Positions 45,726 to 59,788 are shown, numbered from the stretch's first letter. The stretch: 64,000 nt of DNA from Kingdonia uniflora (GCA_014058105.1 JACGCM010002776.1:620001-684000); one strand, 5' to 3'. The notes: generated by a model from the letters alone, not told the origin. Numbers and translations are program-made.

Positions 45726-46440
45726 TTCTCATAGGTTGGTCCTCTCTTAAAACTTGACATATAAAAGGGGTTCATCACCACTCTGCCCCGGCATTAGGAA
45801 AGTAAGTCGTGTAGACTGTTCAAATATACGTTGCTCTTAAATTATAAAAATTATTGTGTTTGGATTGACATGTTATCGTGTTTCAATTTTCGCTCCATGT
45901 TTAACATAGTAAAGGCTTTAACCGCTAGGGTTCTTCCGAGGGATTTCATCACCCAAAGGAATCTCAAGGAAGTGGGACCTCCCACTTAGGGATACAGATA
46001 AATTTGTATCACACGATCCTAACTGTTCAGACCTTTAAATTTAATTAAAACTTAAAAAACTATTAGTAAGATTTCCATGGGATTTCATCACCTAAGGAAT
46101 TTGAAGGTACCAAACCGGGGTACCAACACAGATTCATAGGAACTACTTCAGCCAAGTATTGTGAACCATCGGTTGTTAAGCGACGTCACCGCTCTGTGTG
46201 AGTCACGTACAATAAGGCGAGGCACATGGACATGAAGACTGATGCTTAAACACTAGCACTATTGCTAGCATAGTGAAACTTTCGTGTTAGGAATCTCACA
46301 CCAGCTCGACCTACCCAGTTTGATTAACATTTAAATTAAGATTGACTTAGTTAATTTAACTTTAAAACTGTTGATGCGCTTATTTTAAATTGGGTGTTTA
46401 AATTCCCATTAAATTTTACAATTTTATTTCATTTCATTAG
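45726..46440 (+). other. Rest of the Athila leader
   Basis: Untranslated leader up to the gag start. No gene seen. Confidence 0.5.
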
Positions 46441-47660
46441 TACATGCCCAAGTACGATCGGATTAGGAAACACATTGATATACCACCGATTCCTAAAACA
46501 ACTAATACGACTAACCAAGTTCAATAGGAAGATCTTCAGGTCATATACGACCTTGAAACTGAAAATGAATTTCTTTCTGAACCAATGGGTGACAAGTCAC
46601 TGAGAGAGCTTTTTGCTCTTGTTTCGGGAAACTCGTAAAAATGCATTAAGTTTCAAGTAATTGTGGTTATCCAGTTCGATATCAACCCTTCAATTTAAAC
46701 CTAATCCCACCTTTTCATATACTCGATAATCAAGACCCATATTTACATATCGATAAATTTGAGTCTATCAGCTAAACGTTTTGATGTAAGGACATAGTAA
46801 TGGAGTACATCTATTTACTCATTTTTCTATTCTCTCTTAAGGACAAGACCAAACATTGGCTAAATTCTCTGCCATCCGAGTCAATTGACAAGTGGGATAC
46901 CCTTAAATAGAAGTTTTAAATCAAGTTTTTTACCATGCAAAAAATTGACCTTTTAAAATGTGATATCTCCAATTTTCTTTAAGAAGACGGAGAAATTTTT
47001 TACAAAGCATGGGAGCGTTTTAAGGAAAAATTGTTAAGGTACCCCCATCATGGTTTATAGAAATGGAGACTAATCCAATTCTTTCTGCATCGGTTAACTC
47101 TTTCAACCCATGAATCAATCAAAGCCCGTAACTCAAGAAAATTCTAAGATATGGACGAAACTGCCACATATGCACTTCTTGATAAATACGCTAAGACATC
47201 CCAGCAATGAAACCTTACTTCTCGTGATCGCAGGCCCATTAGAAATGGAGGTATCCTTAAATTACATGAAAGTCTTGAATTAAAAGTCCAACTGGACTCT
47301 CATGCACGTAAAGTCAAGGCTATGACCATAGCAAAAGTAACGGCTCCTAATCCAACATCCATTCCTGGGGTCTGCAATTTTTGCAATGATCCGACCCATT
47401 ATGCACACACATGTCCACAACAATTTGAGTTAATAAATTCTAATCTGGACCACGTCAATACTATCTTGGATAATGAAAGGAGACAATACTAAAATAATTT
47501 TGGTAGATCTCCTTGGCAAAATAACCTTGCATTTTCTTGGAGGAATCAACCACAAGGACAATCCAGTTATAATCCTCCAAGACCTCGACCATATCAGCAG
47601 AATCTAAGATACCCGACCAAATAAGCCCACCCAGCTAGTTTAGAATCCACACTCCAACAG
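46441..47660 (+). pseudogene. Athila gag, broken
   Basis: A likely start near 46443 reads MPKYDRIRKHIDIPPIPKTT. Pieces with the Athila gag flavour (LRELFALVSG, HPSQLTSG) are separated by many stops. A zinc knuckle CNFCNDPTHYAHTC is readable at about 47371-47412. Confidence 0.7.
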
Positions 47661-48282
47661 TTTATAACAATGATTAAGGGGGTAACCTAGCAAAATTCTA
47701 GGGAACTTTCAGAAATGTGAGCCTTTACGCAGAAAGACACCCAAATATGACAAATAGTAAGCCAATTAAGTGAACGAGAAAAGAGAAAATTCCTTAGTCA
47801 ACCAATTGTTAACCCGAGGGCTGCCTTTGAGGTTCATACCCAATAGAGCTCACCTGAGAACATTAAAACTGCTCAGGTAGTTATGACCCTTAGGAATAAG
47901 ATAACTATAGAAACTAAACCAGACCCTATGCCGTCAACTAAGAGCAATTTGGTTCCCTAATCTCAGGAAAAATCTCATGAAAATCTAGCATTTAGCCAAC
48001 CCAAAATAGTAACATCTAGGCCACACCATGTTCTAACTCTATCGAACCTAGTAGACAAGCCTTATGTGCCTAAGGCCCCATTCCCTAACCAACTTGTTCT
48101 TGCCAAAAAGAAGGAAGGCCTGAAAGATATTCTCAAGTTATTTAATCAAGTACAAATTAACATTCTCCTCTTGGACGCTATCGATCAGGTTCTGTCATAT
48201 GCTAAATTCCTTAAAGAAATGTGTACAAAGAAATGTAGAATTGGAGTTAGGAAGAATTCCTTTAGTGTTTAACAAGTTATCT

Positions 48283-48770
48283 ATGCCCTATCATTTGAAT
48301 TTTCGATCAAACAAAAGGACCTAGGATGTCCTACCATTCCCTTAGTAATAAGAAAACACTATATTCAGCAAGCCCTTCTTGAACTTAGGGCTAGTGTAAA
48401 CCTTATTAAATTTTATGTTTATGAGGACCTTGATTTAGGGGAACTTAAGCCTACCAGGATACAACTTCAACTCGCTGATAGATCCACCAAAACTGCAAGG
48501 GGTATTGTTGAGGATATGATAATTAAGGTGAACAAATTTTACTTTCCAATAGATTTTGTAGTCCTTGATACACCACCGATTTCAAATGTTCATTGCCAAA
48601 TCCCCATAATTTTAGGTCGACCTTTCCTAGCTACTTCCAACACTATAATCAATGGAAGAAATATAATAATGAAGCTAACATTCGGTAACATGACCTTGAA
48701 ACTGAACATTTTTAACGCCATAAGGCAATATCAGGATTCTGCTGAAGAGTGTAATATGATAGGTACCATT
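48283..48770 (+). pseudogene. Athila protease, active site lost
   Basis: The region reads ALLELRASVNLIKFYVYEDL, where Athila proteases have a D-L-G-A-S motif. Here Asp is Glu and Gly is Arg. The rest is well kept (RGIVEDMIIKVNKFYFPIDF, PIILGRPFLATSNTIINGRN, MTLKLNIFNAIRQ) in a 178-residue frame from 48516. The substitutions would abolish cleavage. Confidence 0.75.
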
Positions 48771-49220
48771 ATCTCCAAACATTCTGGGGATGGCCTCTTA
48801 GAAGATTGTCTGGAGGATAACATCGTTCGTATTCACGAGTCAATCCTAAAAGATATTTTAGCTATTCTTGAAAATAATCCTCCAACATACACTCCTCATC
48901 GGTATACTCCCAAATTTGAGTCACTCCCCATGTCTTCTAATCCCCCAGTTCCTTTTATTGTTTTACCACTAAAGCTTGATCTTAATGTACTTCTGAATAA
49001 TCTAGGATATTGGTTCCCCGGGCCTAACAAAACTCTTCCCGTTATCATTTAAACTTCATTGGACTTAGATCAGTAAAATAAACTCCTTGCAATACTAGAC
49101 ACCCACAAAGAAGTAATTGGATGGTCAATAATATATATAAAAGGAATAAGCCCATCTGTGGTTATGCATAGGATACACTTAGAGGAAGGATCCAAAATAT
49201 CTTGAGAACCACAATGACGT

Positions 49221-49960
49221 GTGAACCCTGTAATGAAGGAGGTAGTAAAGGTGGAAGTTATGAAGCTTCTTGATGCGGGTATTATTTATTCCATCTCAGA
49301 CAGCCCTTGGGTAAGCCTAGTTCAAGTGGTACCTAAGAAATTAGGTATTACTATCGTCAAGAATATAAACAATAAACTAGTACCTACCCATACTCAGACA
49401 GGATGACGAGTTTGCATTAATTACCAAAAGCTGAACGCTTCCATTCAAAAAGACCATTTCTCATTACCATTCATGGATCAAATATTAGAATGTTTAGCTG
49501 GTCATTCATTTTACTGTTTCCTGGATGGTTATTCAGGATACAATCAAATTTTAATAGCCCCCAAAGACCAAGATAAAACTACTTTTACTTGTCAATTTAG
49601 AACTTTTACCTATCGTCGCATGCCTTTTGGCCTATACAATGCACCCGCGACCTTTCAACGGTGTATGCTAAGTATTTTCTCAGATGTGGTAGAAAATTTA
49701 TTAGAGGTGTTCATGGATGACTTTTCCATTTATGGCTCAACGCTTGATGAATGTCTTCTACACTTAGAATTGGTCTTGATCCGGTATAAAAAGAAAAACC
49801 TAGTCCTAAATTGGTAAAAATGCCATTTTATGGTAAATCAAGTAATATTACTCAGCCATTTGATATCATCTAAGGGGATAGAAGTTGATAAAGAAAAAAT
49901 TGATTTGATTTCATCTCTCCCTCCTACTAAAATAGTGAAGGATGTTCACGCATTCCTCGG
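49221..49960 (+). pseudogene. Athila reverse transcriptase, broken
   Basis: Motifs in order: KLLDAGIIYSISDSPWVS, VQVVPKKLGITIVKN, a stop at 49404-49406, VCINYQKLNAS, HSFYCFLDGYSGYNQILIAP, RMPFGLYNAPATFQRCM, and the catalytic VFMDDFSIYGS box at 49710-49740. A stop at 49815-49817 and a shift near 49970 follow. Confidence 0.88.
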
Positions 49961-50029
49961 GCACGTTGGGTTTTAACGACGCTTCATTAGAGACTTTAGT
50001 AAAATCTTACGACCTTTATGTAATTTACT

Positions 50030-50590
50030 TGTTCAAGACGTCCATTTTGATTTCAACGATAAATGTCACAAGTCTTTTGAAGCCCTTAAGTCCTTATTGA
50101 CCACATCACTGATTATCCAACCACCCGATTGGACCTTATCTTTCAAAATTATGTGTGTAACGCCTCAAACTATGTCGTAGGTGCCGTGTTAGGACAACAT
50201 TTTGAAAAAGCACCCCATGTTATTTCCTATGCGAGTAAAACACTACATGATACCCAAATTAATTATACGACGACTGAAAAGAGTACTTAGCCATCGTCTT
50301 CATACTAGAAAACTTTTGGTCATACATTTTAGGATCAAAAGTCATCGTGTACTCTGACCATTTAGCCCTTCGATATCTTCTTAATCTAAAAAATGCTAAA
50401 CCATGTCTTATCAGTTGGATCCATTTACTCCAAGATTTTGACCTCGAAATACATGATAAAAAAGTAAAAAAGAACGTTGTTGCCGACAATTTATCACGTT
50501 TGATAGTTGACCACATTAGCAAAGACCTTCCTATTCCTGAGTATTTTTCCGATGAACAATTAATGAATATTAATAGGGCATCCTAATTCG
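50030..50590 (+). pseudogene. Athila RNase H, broken
   Basis: FEAPHVISYASKTL-like text (about 50205-50250), a frame break near 50276, then KVIVYSDHLALRYLLNLKNA and RLIVDHISKDLPIPEYFSDE from 50341. This is the usual RNase H and linker of Athila pol. Confidence 0.78.
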
Positions 50591-50699
50591 CTGACATTAC
50601 AAATTACTTAGCCGCAGGGTACATATCACCAGATTTGAGCAGATAAGATAAAAAGAGATTTGAAACAATCTCTAGACGATTTATCTAGGAGGATCCCTA

Positions 50700-51842
50700 T
50701 TTATTTAAAGTTGGCATTAACCTAATGATTTATCGTTGTGTTCTTGAAAATGTCATTCCATAAATTTTTAAAAGTCTTCATGATGATGGTGGTCATTTTG
50801 GTCCCCACAGAATGGCTAATAAAGTACTTGAATGTGGTTTTTATTGGCCTACTTTATTTAGGGACACTTACGACCATTGTTCATGATGTGACTGTTGCCA
50901 AAGGGTTGACAACATGGGTCGTCGGGATGAGATGCCACTTAACAACATTTTAGGGGTTGGAAATTTTGATGTCTGGGGCATTGATTTTATAGACCCATTT
51001 CCGTTGTGCAATGGTTATTTGTGGATCTTAATAGTAGTTGACTATATTTCTAAATGGGTAGAAGCTGTACAATGTCGAACAAATGATCACGCTGTGGTAA
51101 TTAACTTTTTAAACGATAATATTTTAGTCCAATTTGGCACACCCCGTATAATTATAAGTGATGGTAGAACTCATTTTTGTAATCATTATTTTAAAAGTCT
51201 TATGCATAAATATGACATTACTTATAAAGTTGTCACCCCATATCATCCACAGACAAGTGGGCAAGTAGAGGTTTCAAATCAGGAGATAAATTTTTTTTAG
51301 AGAAAACTGTCTGACCAGATCGTAATAATTGGTCTACCCGTCTTAATAATGCTCTTTGGGCTTATTAAACTGCTTATAAAACTTCAATTGGAATATTGCC
51401 TTATAAATATGTTTTTAGGAAAGCTTACCACTTACCTGTAGAATTGGAACATAAAGCTTATTGGGCAATTAAGAGATTTCATTTTCAAATAGACGTAACA
51501 GGACTTCATTAAAAATTTTAACTAAGTGAGTTAGAAGAAATAAGACAAGAGGCGTACAACAATGCTAAAATCTATAAGGATCGGACCAAAACATATCATG
51601 ATAAACATATAGTCCAAAAAATCTTTACACCAGGACAAAAAAATTTATTGTTTAACTTAAAGTTACGCATTTTTCCTGAAAAATTGCAAACCCGTTGGCA
51701 TGGCCCGTTTGAATTCGTAAACATACACCAAAATGGTTGGGCTGAAGTAAAAAATTATCGTACTGGGAAATTTTTTAACGTAAATGGCCAACGTCTTAAG
51801 CCTTATCTCAGGATAATCCTTAAGAAAATTTCCCTGATATAG
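50700..51842 (+). pseudogene. Athila integrase, broken
   Basis: The DDE core is clear in the 128-residue frame from 50914: VWGIDFIDPFPLCNGYLW (first Asp), RIIISDGRTHFCNHYF (second Asp), QTSGQVEVSNQEINFF (Glu). A stop follows at 51298-51300. The C-terminal part is read at 51648-51842 (WHGPFEFVNIHQNGWAEV). The zinc-binding region upstream (50700-50900) is partly readable with shifts. All three acids are present. Confidence 0.85.
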
Positions 51843-53297
51843 ATCTTTGTGAGCCCGAATACAGGGAATTGCCTGTTTCTGAATAATTCCTTGACTTCAC
51901 ATAAGTTTAAGGATACGGGAGTTTTGTCTGGTTGAAGACGATAAACTTAACGCTTTCTTAGAGGCAACGCACGACATATTCAGGTAAGAAATTTTAATTT
52001 TCCTTTCCATTTTAATTTTTGTTATGCAATATTAGGGATAATATTTCATTTAAGTTTGGGGGTAGGAAAATTATTTTTAAAATATTTTTTGAAGAAAAAT
52101 GAAATAATGATATTCTTGGCAATTTATGATGTACTTTTGATAAATTTCTAACATTTAGACTAAATTTTTTTTGACATAAATATTGGTTGGGAAACCCAAA
52201 TAAATCTAAAAAGAAACCAAGAACTTAAAAATTTACAAGTATACACTAAAATATTTTGCACACCACCTTAAGTTAGATGTACTATCTTTTAATTAGCGAC
52301 TAATTCAAGTTAACGTGGTATATTTTATAAACATGCACTTCACTATAGTTTTGTAATTGATACATTCGATAGGTTATTGACCAATTTTAGGGAAATCAAG
52401 TATTTATGTTAGGAATAATTCGATCCAAGGAAGACAACTGCCTAAGAATAAGTTCATTCCCAAAAGTATAAAAAAGAATAAAAAAAGAAGATGCCAAAGT
52501 TGCTCTAAAAACTTTCACGCTGCAAGGCTACTCGCATAATTATGAACTAAAAGAGAAAAAATTATCACCAATCTCGAGTATGACCATAAACTATGTGAAA
52601 GAAGCACAAAAAATATTACTTGTGAGAATCCTGAGTTTAGGTCATGAAGGGGCACTAAACCCCGGCAACCTTTGCCAACTGGCGGGGATTATCCATCGAA
52701 AACTCCTTATTATGGAGGCTTTACTAAGAAACAATGTACTCAAAAAGGCTATAAAAAATAAGATACCGGGAAATAAAATTGAGTAAGGTACTTGTCAAAC
52801 TGATTGTTGAATTTATTCCAGTAAGTACTCGACTACCGTACACTGATTCAATAATTCTAGACAACGTATTAAGCAATAAAACTATCTTCACAATACACTA
52901 AGATATATCTAGTAAAATACTTAAATTTCTTTATAATCATGAGGTAGTATTTATAGTTTCAGATAAGTATAATATAATCTATGGTATACTTGGAGAATAA
53001 TAGGTTTTTAGGAATTTCATGCTTGTATATTTTGTTCATAACTAAATAAGGATAAATTGATAGAAATGAGTCTTTTGTCATTTAGAATTGCCATAATGTC
53101 ATTATTGACTTTTGTGGGTATAGTTACTGCAAACCCTCACGAGACAACACTCGTCCACCAGGGACACCTGGGGGTTTAACGGCTTATTGCATACACTAAA
53201 TGCAATCGCGAGTCCTACGAAAGTGGTTTCCTTTCTTAGTTTAATTTTATTTCTTTATTTTACTCAGGACGAGCAAAATGGTAAGTTTGGGGGTATT
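51843..53297 (+). other. Athila 3' region, no env-like gene
   Basis: AT-rich and without a long frame; a 68-residue frame at 52580-52786 is not recognised. Ends in the purine tract TTTGGGGG at 53286-53293. Confidence 0.55.
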
Positions 53298-54481
53298 TGA
53301 TAGACGTAGAAATACGTAGGATTAATACGCCTACAAGTATTATTTTATTAATCCCGATTTATTATTTTCTAATGTTAGTAGCATTTTCTTATTTTCAGGC
53401 ACTTATCACTGTCGGAGCTAATAAGTACAAATAGACATCTAATAGAAGGTATAAAGAGCTAAAACATCTCCAGTAGTCTCCCAGGTACAAGAAAGATGTC
53501 TACATTCAATGTACTTGTAGATTTACTCTATGGAATAAAGATGATGAATGACTCTACAAGGATTAGCATGAGATAGGATTTATCTGAGATAAGATTTATC
53601 AGAGATATGATTTATCTTTACATAGGGATAGAGTTTCTAAATTGTAAACAAGTGTCTCCTATCTCTTATAAAGAAGAGAGCAATTCTATATATTTTAGAT
53701 CTCAATCTCAAGAAGGAATAAAGCTTGAGTTTTTCAATATCTCAATCTCAGAAAGGAATAAAGCTTGTATTTTTCAGTATCTCTCTCATTCTCTCTCACT
53801 CACTCACTTTTAATTTATGCGTTTAATTTAAGCTGTGATCAATACTATTAATGAAGAGCTAGTCTCCTTAGCTTAGGCTAAGGATTGAACCTCCGGTAAA
53901 GTGAGCTAAATTGATGTTAATAGTAGTTTAGATCTAGAAATAATTTTTAATTCTCCGATTTGTAGTTATGAAGAGTTGATCTAGCCATAACAACTCTAAG
54001 TTACTGTAAATATGAGGAAGATGCCGAATTAGCCATATTCGGTTACTTTCACGCTCAAAGTGAATTCTAGATCACTAGAGTTAATACTCTCCACCTAGCC
54101 ATGGAAAAGAGTATATAAACCTTAGAGCCGTTTGTCTATGAACAACGAAGTTCTTACCTAGGGTTTTTGCCGCAAACCTTAGATCTTAGACCCAGATAGA
54201 CCTAGCCATGGCTATTATATACGGACATAAGCTACCGTTTTACATCATTTTAGTAAACTAAGTCGGAGGTGATCCAAAGCCTAGGTTCTTTTCTTTATAA
54301 TCGTATCGAAAGTTAGTAATTTAGATTTACGTTTTAGTCCAATTTTTTTTTATTATCAAAATTAGTTTAAATTCATCTATTAGATAATTAGGAAATTATA
54401 TTCTTAATACATTTACTCCCCATGGATTTGACACTTGTAGTTTTGAGCAGGGTATTTAAAGACCGAGTTAATCTCGCATCA
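53298..54481 (+). repeat. 3' LTR of the Athila element
   Basis: Matches 43128-44303 with roughly one difference in ten in the stretch I compared by eye, plus small indels. Confidence 0.92.
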
Positions 54482-56026
54482 AGGATTCACTTGTATTTCT
54501 TCAGGTTTATTATTCTTGGTGGGTACTATCTAGCTTAATCATGATAGACAGAGTGTATTGGATAGACAAATGGAAGATTGTAAAGTTCATCTTAGACTAT
54601 CAGGTTAAAATTTTAAACTCAACAATCTCTATCATGGTCTTTTGAGTACCGAGATTTCCACCATTTTCTAGATTTTATCGAAGATGGACATCATATGTAA
54701 TTGTGTTGACCGGTATAAGATATAGGATAATGAGAATGGAGGAATTTTAGATAGACCTGATGATGCAGTTGATATTTATCACACTTATTTTGGTGTTGCA
54801 GGTATTAATAGCTCAAAAGTCTACCTTCCTTTTTTTTGTTCTTACTAAAATTAAAAATATTTCCTAAATCAAAAAGACCATGACCGTAAGATATACGGCC
54901 GTAAGATATACATCACATAGGAGTAAAATAAGAAATTAGTGCAACTACCTCTGTGTACTTAGGGCAGCGATCTACAGGGCAGAAATTAGTGCAACTACCT
55001 CAGGAAAATAGGATATAGTGCAAATTTCTTTGAACAAAATCGAGTAACATCCAATTATCATCTTATTTCAAAGACTATGGCAAAGAATGAATGGGATCCA
55101 ATGACCAGTATTATCTGGCACAAAATTTTACATAAAGAGCAGGGCATAATATGTTCTTCTTGAGTAAAGATAAGGTAAACCTTCTTGTTTCTATTAAAAT
55201 ATATATCACAAGATATTCAAACACAAAACCAGCAACATATCTATACAATTACAATTACATAATATATCAAATAATTACACTCAATCCCAACTTGAATCTT
55301 AAAAATAATGCATTTGCACGTGCTAGCGCGTGGCACATTGCTCGTAATAAGTAAAAAACTTCTAATATTCTAATTTAGATCATGGGAAATTATGGTAGTC
55401 CAGTTCCCAGTTAGCCAGAGTATGGCGACAAGATAGAAAACCGTCGAATTCATTTTCATTGAGGTCGCCTCTTGTTGCTAATTTTGTGGGGAATTGGTGG
55501 GAAAAGCAAAGACTAGTAAAAAGTGTTGGGCGCACTATTGTTAATTTTCTATTCACTATGAATCTTAGATTTTCATTTTACCACCAAAATCTGATCATAG
55601 ATGGTGCGTCCACAATTGTCCTACACATAATTCCCTAAAAACTATGTTCCTTCCAACATCTCAACCTCTACTGAACTTTACTTTCCAAATTCCAGTTAGT
55701 TTTTTAAAGTTAAGTAGACATTGCATGCAATATATAGGCATAATACATAGTCATGTAAACTATGAACTATGTATTGTTTAACATATATGGTGCATTAAAT
55801 CTTTGTTAGGTGAAATGTGAAACTCATATAACATATGAGTATTAGTAGATATGTAAATGCTAAATTGGCTTAATTTCAACATGATTTTAGTATGCTATTA
55901 AGTATTAACTTGCTTAGCAAACAGAAATAAAATGTAATGCTGGGCAAGGGTACTGATCTCAATGTGCTGACCAACTGTCATTGTCTTCGCTTACATGAGA
56001 AAAATAATATTCTTTGTGCTAGACAT
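54482..56026. other. No recognised gene
   Basis: Host or older repeat sequence between two retrotransposons. A short direct repeat, GTGCAACTACCTC with GCAGAAATTA, occurs near 54940 and 54990. No frame is convincing. Confidence 0.4.
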
Positions 56027-56616
56027 TGTTAGGAAACCAAGGGAAATCGCAACGTGGAAGCACAATATGATTGAGCATGAACTTAAGATCTAACTCTAGC
56101 CACAGAGAATTCAATCCAAAGCAATAAATACATACACAAGGTTTAAATTTAGGTGGATACCCAAAAGGATTAAAACCACCCCCGACAAGCACGACAAGTC
56201 TATTATTAATTAGGGTTACAAGAAGTTCCAGAGATTACTTTACCTCACCTCTACCCTTATAGATAATCCTTAGCAAGAAACCCTAGAAAGAAAACCTAAG
56301 AAATCTCTCTAGAGTAAAACCCAAGATTTCTCCCTTTCTATCTCTAACTTTTTTCTCTCACTGTATAAAGGCTTTTAACTCATACTCTATATTTATAGAC
56401 TTTCTATTAGGTCATCAACGAAGTATGCATAAGGAGACAAACCATCACCTTGGAATATATTGCCTTAAGAACGAACTTAAAAAAAAACTGACACTGGGAT
56501 TTTTCGTTCGAATGATATATAGTCTCGTTCGAACGATTTCAACAAAAAGCTTTTTTGTTCGAATGACTTTGTGACTCGTTCAAACGACTTCGTCTGTTTT
56601 GAGTTGTAACTCAACA
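56027..56616 (-). repeat. 3' LTR of copia element A (590 bp)
   Basis: Begins TGTTAGGAAACCAAGGG and ends TAACTCAACA on +. Four GTTCGAACGACTT-type motifs lie at 56502-56592. Confidence 0.85.
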
Positions 56617-57144
56617 ATCTCCACCTTGGTGAAAAAACTGTTTCATCCGCTATATTCGTCGTGTATCCTTGTCGCGTTGCCCCTATGGGCAACTTCTCAA
56701 TTAAGAGAATTACCCGAGTCTAGGTTTTTCCTAAACCCACCAATCGGAACATACTTTCTGATCATCATTGTAGACTGTACCATTGCTCCACCTTGAACTA
56801 AATTCACCTTTCGAGAAATCTCCATAGCTCTATCGGTCATGTAACCTTCACATCTTCACCCACTGATTTACCAACCAATGCATACGAGTTCCCGCTTAGA
56901 ACTCCCTTCATGATCAAAGAAGAGTTTCAATAAAATTTCATTACTCCACCTCGCCCGGAGTAATTGTAACCCTCATTATCTAATTTGGAAAGTGAAATTA
57001 GATTATGAGTCATACTCGGCACATGTCGAACATCATGAAGATCTACGATGCGTCCATCGAACATCCTCACATGAATATCACCCACTCCTGAAATTGGCCT
57101 TCGAGAACCATCACTCAGCGACACAAACTTGCTACCCTCACACC
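56617..57144 (-). pseudogene. Element A protease to pre-integrase remnant
   Basis: On - directly left of element B: EGSKFVSLSDGSRRPISGVG, then HVRMFDGRIVDLHDVRHVPS and MTHNLISLSKLDNEGY. This is the copia protease/GAG-pre-integrase region and continues the frame broken off at 62296. A stop follows VMKFY, and non-coding sequence runs to the purine tract. Confidence 0.8.
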
Positions 57145-57734
57145 TGTTGAGAATCGAGGTAGCTACTCTCTTCTCTTTGACAAGAATGATATACGAAATA
57201 AGCCCTAACAGAAGAGTTAACCAAGCAAGAATAATAACGACACAAGAATTCCCAGAGGAGGGTTGCAGAAAACCCTTGTAGATAAAAAAACCACTCTCCA
57301 AACAATCCACTATATTAATAAAGCATGTTAAAATCATCTCTCCAAGCTTTAATGGAGTCTCTCAAATTCTAGGCCTCTCTAGAATTAAACTCACCAAGAT
57401 AGGCTAACAAAATAACCTAAGTCCCCTTTATATACTAGGGAACTAAAATTCAAGTAGAACAGATCTCGAGGCAAACTCAATGTCTTAAAAATAACATCTA
57501 AATCAAACCTGCGCCAAGCTCATTCGAGCGACTTTACGATAATTGGTCTTCAGCCCTAAAAACATAACAACTCATTCGAATGACATCCAAGCTCGTTCAA
57601 ATGAGTTTGACGAACCAAATCCAAAACCATGAAAAATAGAGATTTCGTTCAATCGACTTCCTTCATAATTCGAACGACTTTGAAATTTTATTGATTTCTT
57701 TAACAATCCTTCTAGTTCGAGTTCACACCTAACA
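57145..57734 (-). repeat. 3' LTR of copia element B (590 bp)
   Basis: TGTTGAGAATCGAGGTAGC to TTCACACCTAACA on +, followed on + by ATCTCCCACTT, the inverse of the purine tract AAGTGGGAGAT. GTTCGAACGA-type motifs are decayed here. Confidence 0.9.
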
Positions 57735-58570
57735 ATCTCCCACTTGAAATTGAATACTGTAACCAATCTCCAAATCACCAAATGTATTGCTTGCATTATC
57801 TGGACCTTCAATCATTAAGATCCACAGAAGTTGTACATGTCGTCAACTTCTGAAAAGTCACCACCTTCGTAAACATTTTGGCCGGATTCACATCAGTGTG
57901 AATCTTCACAAGGTTCAACACAGCGTCCTCGAGGAGCGAGCAAATATAGTGATACCGAATATCAATATGCTTGGTCCTAGAGTAAAAAACCAAATTCTTT
58001 GCTAAGTGTATAACTCTTTAACTATCACTATACAACTTAGGAGAAAATTGTTCTCTACCAAGCTCTTTCATCAGCCCTTTTAGCCAAACCATATCCTTGC
58101 ACACTTCTGTAGCTGTAACATATTGTGCCTCCGTCATAGACAGAGCTACAATCTTCTATAGCCTAGAAACCCATGTAATTGCACCGCTTCCCAATGTAAA
58201 AACAAAGCCACTAGTGCTCTTCCGCCTATCAATATCACCCGCCATATCAGAATAAACAAAACCCTGTAAGCATATCTATGAACCCCCATAACATAATGCT
58301 ATATCTCGAGTCCCCTTTAGATACCTCAGTATCCATTTCAAAGCTCTCTAATGCTTCTTGCCTCGATTACTCATATACCTACTCACAACTCCTACTGCTT
58401 GGGCAATATCAGGTCTCATACAAATCATATCATATATTAGGCTACCAACCGCAGATTGAAAATGAACCTTCCGCATCTCATCGTAATCCTTTTGCGTCTT
58501 CGGATAACAATCCTTTGATAATTTAAAGTGACCTCCCAATGGTGTACTAACAACTTTAGAACCATCCATA
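57735..58570 (-). pseudogene. Element B RNase H
   Basis: On -: VGSLIYDMICMRPDIAQAVG, RALKWILRYLKGT, then YSDMAGDIDRRKSTSGFVF with the catalytic Asp, the block VALSMTEAQYVTATEVCKDM and AKNLVFYSRTKHIDIRYHYI. The frame ends near 57808. Several stops replace tryptophan or other codons. Confidence 0.82.
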
Positions 58571-59200
58571 TTGAACCGCTTAAGTACTTTATCGATGTAC
58601 TCAGTTTGAGATAACTTTAATTCTCACCACTTTCGGTCCCTTGTAAGATGCATACCAAGAACTTGTTTCGCCTCACCCAAGTCCTTTATAGAAAACTCCT
58701 AGGATAACTGTTCCTTAAACTTGACAATCTCTCCCATTTCGGTACTTGTTACTAGTATATCATCTACATACAGAAGTAGAATAATATATGAGTTCCCTGT
58801 ATTCTTGATAAAATAATAGTGATCTGCATTGCTCTTCGAATAACCATTTCCGGACATGAATTGTTTAAACTTCAAATACCACTGTCTCGGCGCTTGTTTC
58901 AAACCATATAAGCTTTTCGTGAGCCTACACGCAAGATTTTCTTTCCCTTTAACCGAATACCCTTCTGGTTGCCTCATATAAATTTCTTCATCAAGGTTTC
59001 CGTGAATAAATGCTGTCTTGTCATCTAGTTGCTCAAGATGTAAATTTTCAACTACAACTATATTCATTACAACCTGAATAGTAGACATCTTCACAACAGG
59101 AGTAAAAATCTTGCCAAAATCAACGCCTTATTTCTATTGGAAGCCCTTCACCACAAGTCTAACCTTGAATCTCCTTGAACTGTCAGATTCTTGCTTTAGT
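58571..59200 (-). pseudogene. Element B reverse transcriptase
   Basis: A 131-residue open stretch (59094-58699) holds HLEQLDDKTAFIHGNLDEEI, YMRQPEGYSVKGKENLACRL, KSLYGLKQAPRQWYLKFKQF and the intact catalytic box ILLLYVDDILVTS. A stop precedes EFSIKDLGEAKQVLGM. The catalytic acids of RT are kept. Confidence 0.88.
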
Positions 59201-59788
59201 TTATATACCCATTTCTTGTGCAATGTTCTATTCCCTTTGGGTAACAAAACTAAATCTCAAGTTCGGTTAACTGATAATGAATGTATTTCATCATCCATAG
59301 CAAGCTCTCACTTACTCTTGGCTTCCACATCTAAAGCCTCCTTGTAACTTTCAGGTTCACCACCATCTGTAGGTAACAAGTGATTTAAGGAGTTAACGTA
59401 CCTAGCCAAAATATATGCAACTCTCGGCTCCTTTAGGTTTATCGTTTTGATCTGGTGTATCGGACTCAACAACGACTTCTTCATCAAAATCTCAAAAGGG
59501 TTCATCATCATCAATGTCGACACTTTCTGCTGCTTCACTTTGATTCTTTTCCACAGGTACTTTGAAGTCTTTATATAAGACTTCCTCATTGAATATAACA
59601 TTACGACTCCGGATAACTTTTCGATTCTTTGCATCCCAACATCGGTATCCAAACTCATCATTACCGTATCTAATGAATATGCACTTCGTCGACTTTACAT
59701 CTAACTTGGTCCTTGTATCTGAATTATCAAGTACATATAAGGTACAACCGAAAATACGCAAGTGATTAAGGTTTACCTCTTTACTGGT

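Larger units (their letters stand above)
43128..54481 (+). mobile_element. Athila-type Ty3/gypsy retrotransposon, complete but dead
   Basis: LTRs of 1176 and 1184 bp begin TGATAGA and end CATCA. The exact 5-bp duplication AGGAT flanks the element (43123-43127, 54482-54486). After the 5' LTR, TTTGCGACGTTGTCGGGGAA is a decayed form of the Athila primer site. Before the 3' LTR, GTTTGGGGGTATT is the usual Athila purine tract. Internal order is leader (with a nested TRIM), gag, protease, RT, RNase H, integrase and a long 3' region. Every domain has stops. Confidence 0.93.
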